DNA from: Elgaria multicarinata webbii
Taxonomy: Eukaryota > Chordata > Lepidosauria > Squamata > Anguidae
Assembly (NCBI RefSeq): GCF_023053635.1
Contig: NC_086179.1
Coordinates: forward strand, 2,060,001 to 2,124,000
DNA: 64,000 bases
Direction of reading: 5' to 3'
A program made the translations under genes and the position numbers. The notes under the pieces are model-generated. The model had not been told where the DNA came from. It searched no databases and saw only the letters and a program-made list of their open reading frames with translations. Shown piece by piece: positions 51,201 to 59,943 of the stretch. Numbering within the stretch: position 1 is the first letter of the stretch; every line of letters begins with the position of its first letter.

Positions 51201-54200
51201 CTCTCATGTCTCCCCTCCATCTCTTCTCCAGGCTAAACATGCCCAGTTCTTTCTGTTGTTCCATCTAGCCCACTTTACACTTGCTTACATTGATCCACAT
51301 TTTACATTTTAATACCATTTGCCCACTTTGGGGCTGTTTGCAATCCATTTTTGTTTTAACCAACATAAAAAACAGCATAAGAAGAGCCATGCTGGATCAG
51401 ACAAGCGTTCTGTTCCCACAGCCAGCCCACAAGTGGAACATAAGTACAACATCACCCTCCCATCCATGTTCCCCAGCAACTGGTGTACATAGGCAAACTG
51501 CCTTTGATACTGGAGGTTGCATATTTGGACTAAGTTCATATGTCACAATAACCCAGAATTGGTTAAACAAGCCATGATGGCTTATTTAACACATGGTGGG
51601 TTATCATGTAATCTGTCAGAGAGATTTATTTTTTATTTCTTTTATGCACAACAGCTTATTTTGCCCAAATAACTCACTCTGATACCCCACCGTGCACAGA
51701 GTGGATTATTTAGGTTGCTTACAGACTTCTGTGTCTGTAAGCAACCTAAGTGGTCAAAATCTTTGCTCCTTGCTGGCTTTAGCACATTTGGAATAAGTTG
51801 AAGCAATTAAGCCACTAGTGTCTATGGAGGCAAATGCACAATTTCGCTACTGGGAGCCACTTTAAAGCAACTAACTCAGCAGTCTATTTGGTACACCTGG
51901 GATTTTCACCCCTAGCAGAGTAATTGTGCAGGGTTTAGAAGGTGGATCAGGTGCCTCCTGATTTGGGGAGGAGGTGGCGTATGAAATTTAGTCCTGAACT
52001 TTCCACCCTCCATGGGGTTATTAGAGCCACCCCCTTAAGGATGCAGCTGAGATTTCCCCTCCTCTGGGGGTAGGTGCTGAGGGTTTTTAGAAAGTGGATC
52101 AGGCTTTTGCTCCTTTCATAAAACCATAGAATAGCAGAGTTGGAAGGGACCTACAAGGCCATCGAGTCCAACTCCCTGCTCAATGCAGGAATCCACCCTA
52201 AAGCATCCCTGACAGAGGGTTGTCCAGCTGCCTCTTGAAGGCCTCTGGTGTGGGAGAGCCCACAACCTCCCTAGGTAACTGGTTCCATTGTCGTACTGCT
52301 CTAACAGTCAGGACGTTTTTCCTGATGGCCAGCCGGAATCTGGCTTCCTTTAACTTGAGCCCGTTATTCTGTGTCCTGCACTCTGGGAGGATCGAGAAGA
52401 GATCCTGGCCCTCCTCTGTGTGACAACCTTTTAAGTATTTAAAGAGTGCTCTCATGTCTCCCCTCAATCTTCTCTTCTCCAGGCTAAACATGCCCAGTTC
52501 TTTCAGTCTCTCTTCATAGGGCTTTGTTTCCAGACCCCTGATCATCCTGGTTGCCCTTCTCTGAACACGCTCCAGCTTGTCTGCGTCCTTCTTGAATTGT
52601 GGAGCCCAGAACTGGACGCAATACTCTAGATGAGGCTTAACCAGGGCTGAATAAAGAGGAACCAGTTCCATCATGTGATTTGGAAGCTATACTTCTATTA
52701 ATGCAGCCCAAAATAGCATTTGCCTTTCTTGCAGCCATTTCGCACTATTGGCTCATATTCAGCTTGCGATCTACAACAACTCCAAGATCCTTCTCGTTTG
52801 TAGTATTGCTGAGCCAAGTATCCCCATCTTGTAACTTTGCATTTGGTTTCTATTTCCTAGATGTAGAACTTGGCATTTATCCCTATTAAATTTCATCCTG
52901 TTGTTTTCAGCCCAGCGCTCCAGCCTATCAAGATGATTCCCTGCCCCTTGCAGCCCCTGAGCGAAACAGCGCAACTGCTCGGGTGGGAGGGCTGCAGCGG
53001 GACAGCGGGTGGGAGAAGGGTCAGAGTAGGCACAGAGGCTTAATAAGCTACACACAGTATTTAGCTTTTGATTCTTCTTGATTTTTCTGGAGCCTCACTA
53101 TAAATTTGGAAATAATGTCCAAGGAAGGGAAAGAGATCCAAGGATTAAGTTTGGAAAACAATGGCCATGCCAGAGTGGGAACAGCTTCGTGCCATATACT
53201 GCATTCTGCTTTGCATGTCAGACCTGGCTTTTAGGATGGCACAAGTCTCTTGTCTTTTCCCAGGCGGGAATGAAGTCTCCCTTTCTATCTCAACAATAGG
53301 AGAATATGGTCTGGCAACAGGCGCCTCACACTTGTTGACCTGGCCTCCCTTGAAACACTGCCTCCATTTATAGCCCTAGATAGCATCCCAGCCAGAGTGG
53401 TGTAATGGCTAAAGGTGTTGGACTGTGAGTTGGGAGATCCGGGTTCTAGTCCCCACTCGGCCATGGAAACCCACTGGGTGACTTTGGGCCAGTCACAGAC
53501 TCTCAGACCAACCTACCTCACAGGGTTGTTGTTGTGAGGATAAAATAGACGAGGAGGATTGTGTATGCCGCCTTGGGTTCCTTGGAGGAAGTAAAAGTGG
53601 AATGTAATTAATAATAATAATAATAATAATAATAACAACAACAACTGCTGTAGGCAATTAGATCGTGTTTTTTTTTTAAAGGAAAGGTGTTGCTCAATAG
53701 GGCTGTGCACTGCCTCAGCCCGAATCTGACCCAAAGCATGCCGATTCAGCATGCCTCAGCCCGAATCTGAGGTGGTACCTGGTCAGCCTGAGGCACCACA
53801 AGGCCGAAACTGGTTGACACTGAAGCCTTGAGGTGCCTCAGGACAATTCCGGGTGGTTCTGGGCTGCTCCCTCCGCCCACCCACCTGCCTGGAAAAGCCA
53901 GCGTAAGGCCAGCCATGAGTCCAGGTGAGTCCATTGGACTCACTGGACTCCCCTCCCTCTCCACCCTCCCCTGTCACCGCTGCTACTGGGACTTACCTTC
54001 ATTTGTGTCTTCTTCAGAGCTGAGCCGTGATTTAGAGGAAGACCACGGGGGCTCTCTATTTTGAATAGCTCTATCACTGCAAAGTACAGCAGCTATAAAG
54101 AACCATTTTGGCATTTTGTGTCTAAAGAGCTATTAAAATTAGAGAGCCCCACACTCTTCCTTTAAATCGTTGCTTGGCTCCGAAGAGGACGCATGTGAAG

Positions 54201-57071
54201 GTAAGTCCTGGGGGTAGCAGTGGTGGCGGTTCTGGGTTTGGAAGGAAGGAAGGAGCAGGAGACGGCAGGTAGGGAGTGGGGAGTCCAATGGACCCCCAGT
54301 CGGCCTTCCCCCAGTTTTCCTGGGTGGCCCGCAGTGAGGCCACCCCCCAAGAATCCTGCAAAGGCCAAACTGCTCAGGGGCCCAAATCTCACCTTGGCTT
54401 CAGTTCCAAGGTTAAGCAGTAAAGCCCTGAGGTGGCCCAAGGCAAATCAGAGCCATTTCGGAGCCCCTGAAATGGCCTCTGAGGCAAGGCGGGGGGATGG
54501 GCTGTGCCCTATTGCTCAACTACTTAAGAACATCCGAAGTGCCCTGATGCAGGATCAGACCAAGGGTCCATCTAGTCCAGCGCTCGGTTCACACAGGGGC
54601 CAACCAGCTGTTGACCAGGGACCAACAAACTAGGACATGGTGCAACAGCACCCTCCCGCCCATGTTCCTCAGCAGCTGGTGTACACAGGCTTACTAGGAT
54701 TAAGGAGAGGTTAGGGTTAGAGCTCCCCTTAAAATACCAGGGGCTGAGTCACTATGAGCCTGGTTCAGTGTGCACTTGCTCCAGTTACTCGTTTTAAAAC
54801 AACAACAGCAACACACACCTAAAAGAAAAGCTGGATTCGTAACTTGGGTTGGGGTCTATAGCTAAACATTAGTTTATGAACTGCTCTTAAAGACCTAAAA
54901 CATGAATCTACACTGAGTCTTAACTGAAACTACCCTACAATTTGTATTTCAAAGCAGACTTTCCCACTAGCTAGGTCTACTCCGTAGCTCTCTTCAATAT
55001 AGAGCTCTGAATTACTTTTATGGCCCTTCCCAAGCTTGGACTTAGTCTAGGAGGGAATCTACACGTAGTACTAAAGGCGCATGCATGCGCCCCCAGTACG
55101 CCCCCCAAACGATGGTGTAGATTCTGCCTACCTGCAGCCCAGAAGAGACGGAGGAGGAGGCGGCTGGGAATCCGGCCGCGTCCTTGCCGCCGCCTCCCCG
55201 CCGGCCTCCCTGCCGGCCTCCTGCTGCCAGGGTAAGAGCGACCTGGGTTGCTCTTACCCCGGCAGCAGGAGGCTGGCGGGGAGGCGGCGGCAGCTGCAAG
55301 GATGCAGCCGGATTCCCCAGCTGCTGCCTCCTCCGTCTCTTCTGGGCAGGTAGCTAGGGAATCTACACCATCGTTTTGAGGGCGGACTGGAGGCACATGC
55401 AGGCGCCTTCAGTACGACGTGTAGATTCCCTCCAGGACTACAGAAACTCTTACCTTTCTGCAGGACTATCCTTCTGGGATTTAGCTCCCTTTGCTCTGCC
55501 TTGTTTTGGCTTCAGCTGATGATTTTAGAGTTTAAACGACGACCCGAGTGAATTAAATAACTACGTAAATGCATAGCAATTTCTTTCTCCACATATGGGT
55601 GCTTAACTAGCGTGTGTGCTTCACTTCTTTTTACCCCAACACTTTGTCACTAGGGCCTAATCTACACCAAGCAGGATATTGCAGTATGAAAGAGGTCTAT
55701 AAAAGGCAGGAGCCACACGAAGCAGGATATACCAGTATGAAAGCGGTCTACATTATGTGTCAATGGGCCCCAACACTTCTCCGTGCACTTCAGTACTGCT
55801 ACAAAACAGTCGTGTGGCTCCTGCCTTTTATATACCGCTTTCATACCATTTTTATAGTGCAATACCCTGCTTGGTGCAGATTAGGCCTAGGTCTCCTTTT
55901 CGTACTCAGTGAGCCGGACTCTCTCACTGCCTTGTCTGTTTTGATAGCCACTTGGTCCTCATGTACCTGTGTGGAACAAATGCTTGATCATGAACCTCAT
56001 GGTCTGCGCTAGGCTGGTTGCAATGGATGAGCTTTCTTATCTGATCCGGTCCAACCAGTGTCAAAAAGTTGAAAACAAATTGAAGATATCATGCATCTGC
56101 ATTCTGGCAAACAGATATTAGTTAAGAGAACTCAATAACTTTCCCCTACAAATGCGTTTAAGTTCTATTTGGAAGTCCAACGTAATGTGTTCCCCGCTTG
56201 GTAGCGTCTTGCTTGTTTTCCCTCCCAATTGGCCCATCTTGATGTACCTTTTTACTGTTCCACAGGTATCTGGCTGGCGGTGGACAGATGGCACACGGTT
56301 CATGTATAACAGCTGGGCGGCTGGAGAGCCCAACGATTACGCACATCAGTTTAACTGTGCAGTTCTTACACCTTATTTAGGTAAGGGGGCTGGGCTGGAG
56401 GCGGAAGCCATCACGCTCTAAGTATGTGAAATCAGGGTTTGATTCCAGCATTAATCGACAGCAACTGCTCTTTTGCTCTGGAATTCTGTATATGAGCATT
56501 CATTACTGTATCTCCTTCAACACTGGTCACCGTCCCCTTGTTCAGCTCCTTCCATGAACTCCAGTCCATTGATCTAGTGATTTTCTCAGAAGTTATTACC
56601 CCTCCTTTCTCTCCTTACACGACTTCCTGTTCTTTAAAATCTGCAGTTATTACCTGCAAATAATCCCTGTCATCAGCTCTTAACATAATGGAATACATAT
56701 GGGAGGCACTGGAGATGGGCAAATGTCCCTATTTACGAAAAATAGAAAAAAGTTGGATTCAGAAAGCCTTGGACCAGTCATTTAATTATGGCCCCATTCA
56801 GAAGACACCTGAAACAATGGCTTTAACCATGATGGTTAAGCCAGAAAGCTGGGCCATGTTCAGACGACACCTTAAATCACGGCTTTAACCATTGTGAATA
56901 AAGTAAAAAGTCTTACTCATTATTTTATTCGCATTTTTTCTACGGCGAGGGATGTGTCTGTAGACAAGGCTGCCATTTCACTATCCCTTCCTTCTTTCAG
57001 GGAACAGGCTGTGGGTAGATGCTAGCTGTAATTCCAAGAATGCATTTCTCTGCAAGTGGAAACCTTCATAG
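44729..57071 (+). CDS. Lectin B: secreted REG-like C-type lectin with EPN motif
   Basis: This paralogue of lectin A has the same six-exon layout. Coding exons are 44729-44792, 48486-48613, 49913-50062, 56266-56380 and 57001-57071 (528 bp, 175 aa). The signal peptide is [20 protein letters not shown]. The lectin domain has cysteines at 35, 50, 67, 145, 162 and 170, WIGL at 103-106, WRWTDG at 118-123 and C-terminal FLCKWKPS. Unlike lectin A it carries EPN at 135-137, the motif that in mannose-type lectins gives calcium and sugar ligands. The second ligand motif reads WVD (157-159), not WND, so calcium-dependent binding is possible but unproven. No N-glycosylation site was seen. Poly(A) signal AATAAA lies at 57310-57315. 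The family resembles REG proteins and avian eggshell lectins; a specific orthologue cannot be assigned. Confidence 0.88.
45190..45246. repeat. (AAT)n microsatellite
   Basis: About 18 AAT units lie in lectin B intron 2. Confidence 0.9.
45409..45798 (-). mobile_element. CR1 LINE, 3' part
   Basis: The minus strand encodes [20 protein letters not shown] to DNHLPGML. An L2-type plus-strand tail follows at about 45840-45930. Confidence 0.88.
46125..46300 (-). mobile_element. CR1-clade (second subfamily) 3' end
   Basis: It contains TGGATCAGACCAAGGGTACA and CAGCTGTCAACCAGGGACC. Confidence 0.65.
46440..46767 (+). mobile_element. CR1 LINE, 3' part, with small deletion
   Basis: It starts at GGAGACATGATAGCAGTCTT and lacks the TTGAAAGGTTGTCACACAGA segment present in other copies. 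The octamer tail is at about 46750-46767. Confidence 0.85.
46866..47217 (-). mobile_element. L2-type LINE 3' part (subfamily A)
   Basis: A TTTA tail, the complement of GCGAACCGCCCAGAGAGC, and the C-terminal region (GGAGCTCATTCCACAGCCGG) are present. It faces the plus-strand copy at 47280 across about 60 bp. Confidence 0.8.
47280..47640 (+). mobile_element. L2-type LINE 3' part (subfamily A)
   Basis: It runs from GGGCTTTCTCCGCTGTGGCA through a 3' UTR parallel to 18653-18960 (reverse strand) to GTGAGCCGCCCAGAGAGC and an AAATAAATAAAATA tail. Confidence 0.82.
47641..48355 (+). mobile_element. L2-type LINE 3' part (subfamily B)
   Basis: A frame (47672-48115) encodes [40 protein letters not shown] and [12 protein letters not shown], then a 3' UTR with GTACAGCACCAAGTAAATTG and a long AAATAAATA tail. 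Its first bases form the CTAGCATTCAAATAGGCCC junction also seen at 18640. Confidence 0.85.
48486..48613 (+). CDS. Lectin B exon 3
   Basis: The acceptor is ACCTTGTAG and the donor is GCAGAG|GTGAGT. It encodes [17 protein letters not shown] through [16 protein letters not shown]. Confidence 0.9.
48797..49400. mobile_element. GGGTGACC-type MITE split by a later insertion
   Basis: The left end TAGGGTGACCCTATGAAAAG is separated from the body (CTTCTGGATCTTTAACAGTT, GCAGCACCTGGTGGAATGCC) by the 48819-49236 insertion. The right end is decayed. Confidence 0.65.
48819..49236. mobile_element. Penelope-like insertion with inverted arms and a hammerhead-like fold
   Basis: The 418-bp insert is bounded by a 14-bp direct repeat CCTATGAAAAGGAG (48805-48818 and 49237-49250). 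Near-perfect inverted arms of about 85 bp lie at 48822-48906 and 49112-49196. Between them, 48901-48980 can fold into a hammerhead-ribozyme-like form: CTGAGGA (48948-48954) and GAAA (48964-48967) at core positions, stem III GTACAAATGCTG with CAGCAATTAGTAC, and stem I TATG with CATA. The residues expected as U-H before the cut site read AG, so it should not cleave. Variable-length duplication, inverted terminal pieces and hammerhead motifs are traits of Penelope-like elements. No reverse transcriptase is present. Confidence 0.6.
49913..50062 (+). CDS. Lectin B exon 4
   Basis: The acceptor is TCCACACAG and the donor is CCA|GTGAGC. It encodes 50 codons from [15 protein letters not shown] to [14 protein letters not shown], the same length as in lectin A. 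Confidence 0.9.
50215..50560 (-). mobile_element. CR1-clade (second subfamily), ORF2 C-terminus
   Basis: The minus strand encodes [20 protein letters not shown] and [18 protein letters not shown], showing that the GATCAGACCAAGGG family is a CR1-clade LINE. The 3' UTR part is missing here. Confidence 0.7.
50868..51265 (-). mobile_element. CR1 LINE, 3' part
   Basis: The octamer tail lies at about 50870-50885 and the frame encodes [20 protein letters not shown] onward. It is 5'-truncated at about 51265. Confidence 0.88.
51372..51540 (-). mobile_element. CR1-clade (second subfamily) 3' end
   Basis: CATAAGAAGAGCCATGCTGG through CCCAGCAACTGGTGTACATA is present. Bases 51541-52117 are intron with one hairpin and no named repeat. 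Confidence 0.6.
51711..51748. repeat. Perfect 16-bp inverted repeat (hairpin)
   Basis: TAGGTTGCTTACAGAC pairs with GTCTGTAAGCAACCTA across a 6-nt loop TTCTGT. Confidence 0.75.
52118..52945 (-). mobile_element. CR1 LINE, long 3' part
   Basis: This is one of the longest CR1 copies. Minus-strand frames encode [20 protein letters not shown] (about 52930) and [20 protein letters not shown] to the end, with a frameshift between. The tail starts near 52118. Bases 52946-53391 show nothing named. Confidence 0.9.
53392..53640 (+). mobile_element. tRNA-derived SINE with L2-like end
   Basis: The head GAGTGGTGTAATGGCTAAAG and B box GGGTTCTAGTCCC are tRNA-like. The body contains GGGTGACTTTGGGCCAGTCA and CTCACAGGGTTGTTG. 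The end GGAATGTAATTAATAATAAT has an (AAT)n tail. It is a different family from the SINE at 13727. Confidence 0.78.
53698..54511. mobile_element. hAT-like non-autonomous transposon, 814 bp, exact 8-bp duplication
   Basis: TAGGGCTGTGCAC at the left and GGGCTGTGCCCTA at the right are loosely inverted termini. TTGCTCAA flanks both sides (53690-53697 and 54512-54519). The interior has repeated CTCAGCCCGAATCTGA and a CGAAGAGGACGCATG region, but no transposase. It lies in lectin B intron 4. Confidence 0.8.
54527..54720 (-). mobile_element. CR1-clade (second subfamily) 3' end
   Basis: TTAAGAACATCCGAAGTGCC through TGGTGTACACAGGCTTACTA is present. Bases 54721-55043 show nothing named. Confidence 0.65.
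55044..55440. repeat. Large GC-rich palindrome, about 190-bp arms
   Basis: TAGTCTAGGAGGGAATCTAC at the left and its complement at the right bound two long arms that meet at GGTAAGAGCGACC/GGGTTGCTCTTACC, leaving almost no loop. The arms differ at scattered sites. It is probably a fold-back MITE. Confidence 0.75.
55653..55888. mobile_element. Palindromic MITE with TAATCTACACC ends
   Basis: CCTAATCTACACCAAGCAGG pairs with CCTGCTTGGTGCAGATTAGG. The arms continue through GGCAGGAGCCACACGA, and the left arm holds an internal tandem duplication. Bases 55889-56265 show nothing named. Confidence 0.72.
56266..56380 (+). CDS. Lectin B exon 5 (EPN motif)
   Basis: The acceptor is GTTCCACAG and the donor is TTTAG|GTAAGG. 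It encodes [20 protein letters not shown], then [18 protein letters not shown]. Confidence 0.92.
56381..57000. other. Lectin B intron 5 with a TTCAGA-type MITE fragment
   Basis: CCATTCAGAAGACACCTGAA and ATGTTCAGACGACACCTTAA (56793-56900) belong to the palindromic family seen at 61602-62585. The rest shows nothing named. Confidence 0.5.
57001..57071 (+). CDS. Lectin B final exon
   Basis: The acceptor is TTCTTTCAG. It encodes [20 protein letters not shown], then KPS and TAG. Confidence 0.92.
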
Positions 57072-57309
57072 GCCAAGTGCTCTGCAAGGCGTAATGAGTG
57101 CTCATCACCTTTTGGGAAGCTAACTATGCCTACTGAGCCGAAGATATTTCTCCTGCACCTTCCAAGACCCTTCCTTGTGGCAAAAGACCTCTTCGCCAGA
57201 GACCTGGAGTTCACCTGGGCCTCTGGCACGCTGTTCCCTTCGGCTGTGACTAAAGCTCACTCCAACTTTCTCCGCCTGTTTTCCTGGCGAACGGGCTCCT
57301 CCGCTTGCT

Positions 57310-57315
57310 AATAAA
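57310..57315 (+). terminator. Lectin B poly(A) signal
   Basis: AATAAA lies 239 bp after the stop codon, in a context (CTTGCTAATAAACTGTT) shared with the relic at 16748 and similar to gene A at 33523. Gene-B flank DNA to about 57500 parallels 33590-33730. Confidence 0.8.
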
Positions 57316-57544
57316 CTGTTCCAGAAGCTCCAGTTGTCTTGCATCTGTCCTTCCACCCCCTGGGTAGGCTGTTGTTAACTCTCCCAACAAGTGTCACTTG
57401 CGAGAGGGTCTGTCTTCCACAGTGATAAGAAGGGAATAAGCACTTGTGTCACACTTGTAGTTACTAATTCTTTAGTAACTCATAGCCCAAACTAGCCACT
57501 TCAAACTCACCAACCTGGGCCATAGAGCCTTACATTAAGATGTA

Positions 57545-58126
57545 TTGTAACTGCTCTTTGGGCAGTTTTTTGTAAACTGCCCAGAGAGCTTTGGCTATGG
57601 GATGGTATATACATGTTAGAAATAAATAAATAATCCATAAAAGCAAGAACGTAAGAAGAGCCCTGATGCTGGATCAGACCAAGGGTCCATCTCGTCCAGC
57701 ACTCTGTTCACACAGTGGCCAAACAGCCATTGGCCAGGGACCAACAAGGCAGGACATGAGTGCAACAGCACCCTCCCACCCATGTTCCCCAGCAACTGAG
57801 GCACACAGACTTACTATCTCGAATACTGGAGATGGCACACAACCATCAGGGCTAGTAGCTATTGATAGCCTTTGCCTGTTGAATAGGCTGCGATCCTATG
57901 CATTCTACATTCCATCACACTCAGTGGGATATACTTCTTAGTGAACATGCAAAGGGCCAGACTACAAGTTTCACTGAGCAAAATGGACCTTATTTCCAAG
58001 GAAACATACAGAGCAGATCCTTCCCAAGACTTATGCTGTAGGGTGGATTCCTGCATTGAGCAGGGGGTGGGATTCAATGGCCTTGTAGGTCCCTTCCAAC
58101 TCTGCTATTCTATGATTCTATGCCAC
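57545..58126. mobile_element. L2 tail, CR1-clade end and CR1 tail
   Basis: A plus-strand L2 tail (57545-57632), a minus-strand second-subfamily CR1 end (57645-57870), unnamed repeat text (57885-57960) and a plus-strand CR1 tail (58031-58126) occur in sequence between lectin B and the tubulin gene. Confidence 0.65.
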
Positions 58127-58277
58127 AATCCTATGCATGCTATGCAATTTTCAGCTAAACATCCCATGCATGTTTCAATAGAAAGAAGTCCTATGACTCT
58201 CAGCACACCCTGTGAGTTTATTTTTATTGCATTTATAGCCCCCCCCTTTGTAGGAGGTTTTTTTTCTGTCAAAACAC

Positions 58278-58770
58278 AAATAAGAACATAAGAAGAGCCC
58301 TACTGGATCAGACCAAGGGTCCATGTAGTGGCCAAACAGCTACCCACAGTCACACAGTGGCCAAACAGCTACCCACAGGGACCCACAAAGCAGGACACGG
58401 GTGCCACAAAACCCTCCCACCCATGTTCCCCAGCAACTGACGTATATAGGCTTTCTGTCTCTGATACTGGAGGTAGCACATAGTCATCAGGGTTAGTAGC
58501 CATTGATAGACTTCTCCTCTAGGAATTGATCCAACCCACTTTTAATGCCATCCAAATTGATGGCCATCACTACATCTTGTGGCAGTGAATTCCATAGTTT
58601 AACTATGTGCTGTGTGAAGACTGTGCCAAAACAAACATCAGAGGAAGCACCCAATACTTTAAATTTAGAGCACTTGTAGTTGAAAACACTTCTAATAACT
58701 AGTACTACCCTTTTTCCCTCTTCTAAACACATTAGAAGAAGTGCTACCACATCAAGGATTCGTTTGCTGC
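58278..58770 (-). mobile_element. CR1-clade (second subfamily), ORF2 end and 3' UTR
   Basis: The minus strand encodes RVVLVIRSVFNYKCSKFKVL, TVFTQHIVKLWNSLPQDVVM and NLDGIKSGLDQFLEEKSING, then the GATCAGACCAAGGG region and tail near 58278. It ends next to the tubulin poly(A) signal. Confidence 0.75.
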
Positions 58771-58962
58771 ACATTTTATTTTGATTTGGTTTGTGAGAGA
58801 GCAGGGAACTGAAGCAGAACTTGTCATTTCATTCCAGAGAGCAGACGGAGTGCAAGGCGAATGGTGTTCCATCCCATCAGGACACCAGAAAATCTCAGCA
58901 AGCAGAAGCAAAGAGATGTTCAGATTTCATGAAATGAAAAGGGTGGTTTCACTACAGCATGC
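58755..58962 (-). other. TUBAL3: Tubulin 3' UTR and poly(A) signal
   Basis: AATAAA on the minus strand lies at 58780-58775, about 185 bp after the stop. The UTR end may use sequence of the adjoining CR1. Confidence 0.65.
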
Positions 58963-59943
58963 TCAGAATTCTTGGTCTTCTTCTTCATCAGACCCATTGC
59001 CAGAGTCTTGTCCCACTTCTTCGTAATCCTTCTCCAGGGCAGCCAGGTCCTCCCGGGCTTCCGAGAACTCCCCCTCCTCCATGCCCTCCCCAACGTACCA
59101 ATGCACAAAGGCCCGCTTGGCGTACATCAGGTCAAACTTGTGGTTCAGGCGGGCCCAGGCCTCCGCGATGGCCGTGGTGTTGCTCAGCATGCAGACAGCC
59201 CGCTGCACCTTCGCCAGGTCTCCCCCGGGTACCACCGTGGGGGGCTGGTAGTTGATGCCCACCTTGAAGCCGGTCGGGCACCAGTCCACAAACTGGATGG
59301 ATCTCCGGGATTTAATGGCTGCGATAGCTGCGTTGACGTCCTTGGGCACAACGTCCCCCCGGTAGAGCAGGCAGCAAGCCATGTATTTGCCTCGGCGAGG
59401 GTCGCATTTCACCATCTGGTTGGAGAATTCAAAGCAGGAATTGGTGATCTCTGCCACAGACAACTGCTCGTGGTAGGCCTTCTCCGCCGAGATGATGGGG
59501 GCGTAGGCGGTCAAGGGGAAGTGGATGCGAGGATAAGGCACTAAGTTGGTCTGGAATTCAGTCAGGTCCACGTTCAAGGCACCATCAAACCTTAAGGAAG
59601 CTGTGATGGATGACACAATCTGCCCAACTAGCCGGTTTAGGTTGGTGTAGGTCGGACGCTCAATGTCAAGGTTGCGGTTGCAGATGTCGTAAATGGCCTC
59701 GTTGTCCACCATGAAGGAGCAGTCCGAGTGCTCCAAGGTGGTGTGGGTGGTCAGGATGGAGTTGTAGGGCTCCACCACTGCAGTGGAGATCCGTGGGGCA
59801 GGGTATACTGAGAACTCCAGCTTGGATTTCTTTCCAAAGTCCACTGAGAGCCGTTCCATTAAGAGAGATGTGAAGCCGGACCCTGTGCCTCCTCCAAAGC
59901 TGTGGAAGATCAAAAACCCTTGGAGGCCACTGCACTGGTCAGC
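58963..59943 (-). CDS. TUBAL3: Tubulin terminal exon (residues 126-451)
   Basis: The acceptor is CTTCTCTTACAG. It encodes [20 protein letters not shown] through the acidic tail, one uninterrupted 981-bp exon, as usual for vertebrate alpha-tubulin genes. Confidence 0.93.
   Translation of the reverse strand, partial: ADQCSGLQGFLIFHSFGGGTGSGFTSLLMERLSVDFGKKSKLEFSVYPAPRISTAVVEPYNSILTTHTTLEHSDCSFMVDNEAIYDICNRNLDIERPTYTNLNRLVGQIVSSITASLRFDGALNVDLTEFQTNLVPYPRIHFPLTAYAPIISAEKAYHEQLSVAEITNSCFEFSNQMVKCDPRRGKYMACCLLYRGDVVPKDVNAAIAAIKSRRSIQFVDWCPTGFKVGINYQPPTVVPGGDLAKVQRAVCMLSNTTAIAEAWARLNHKFDLMYAKRAFVHWYVGEGMEEGEFSEAREDLAALEKDYEEVGQDSGNGSDEEEDQEF

Noticed and set aside
53392-53470. tRNA gene candidate (A and B box present)
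   Set aside because: It continues into a SINE body and tail, the acceptor stem cannot be closed, and it is best read as the head of a SINE. The same applies to 32595 and 13727.
58972-59544. Plus-strand frame of 190 codons opposite the tubulin exon
   Set aside because: It is an antisense shadow of the highly constrained tubulin coding exon, with no independent support.
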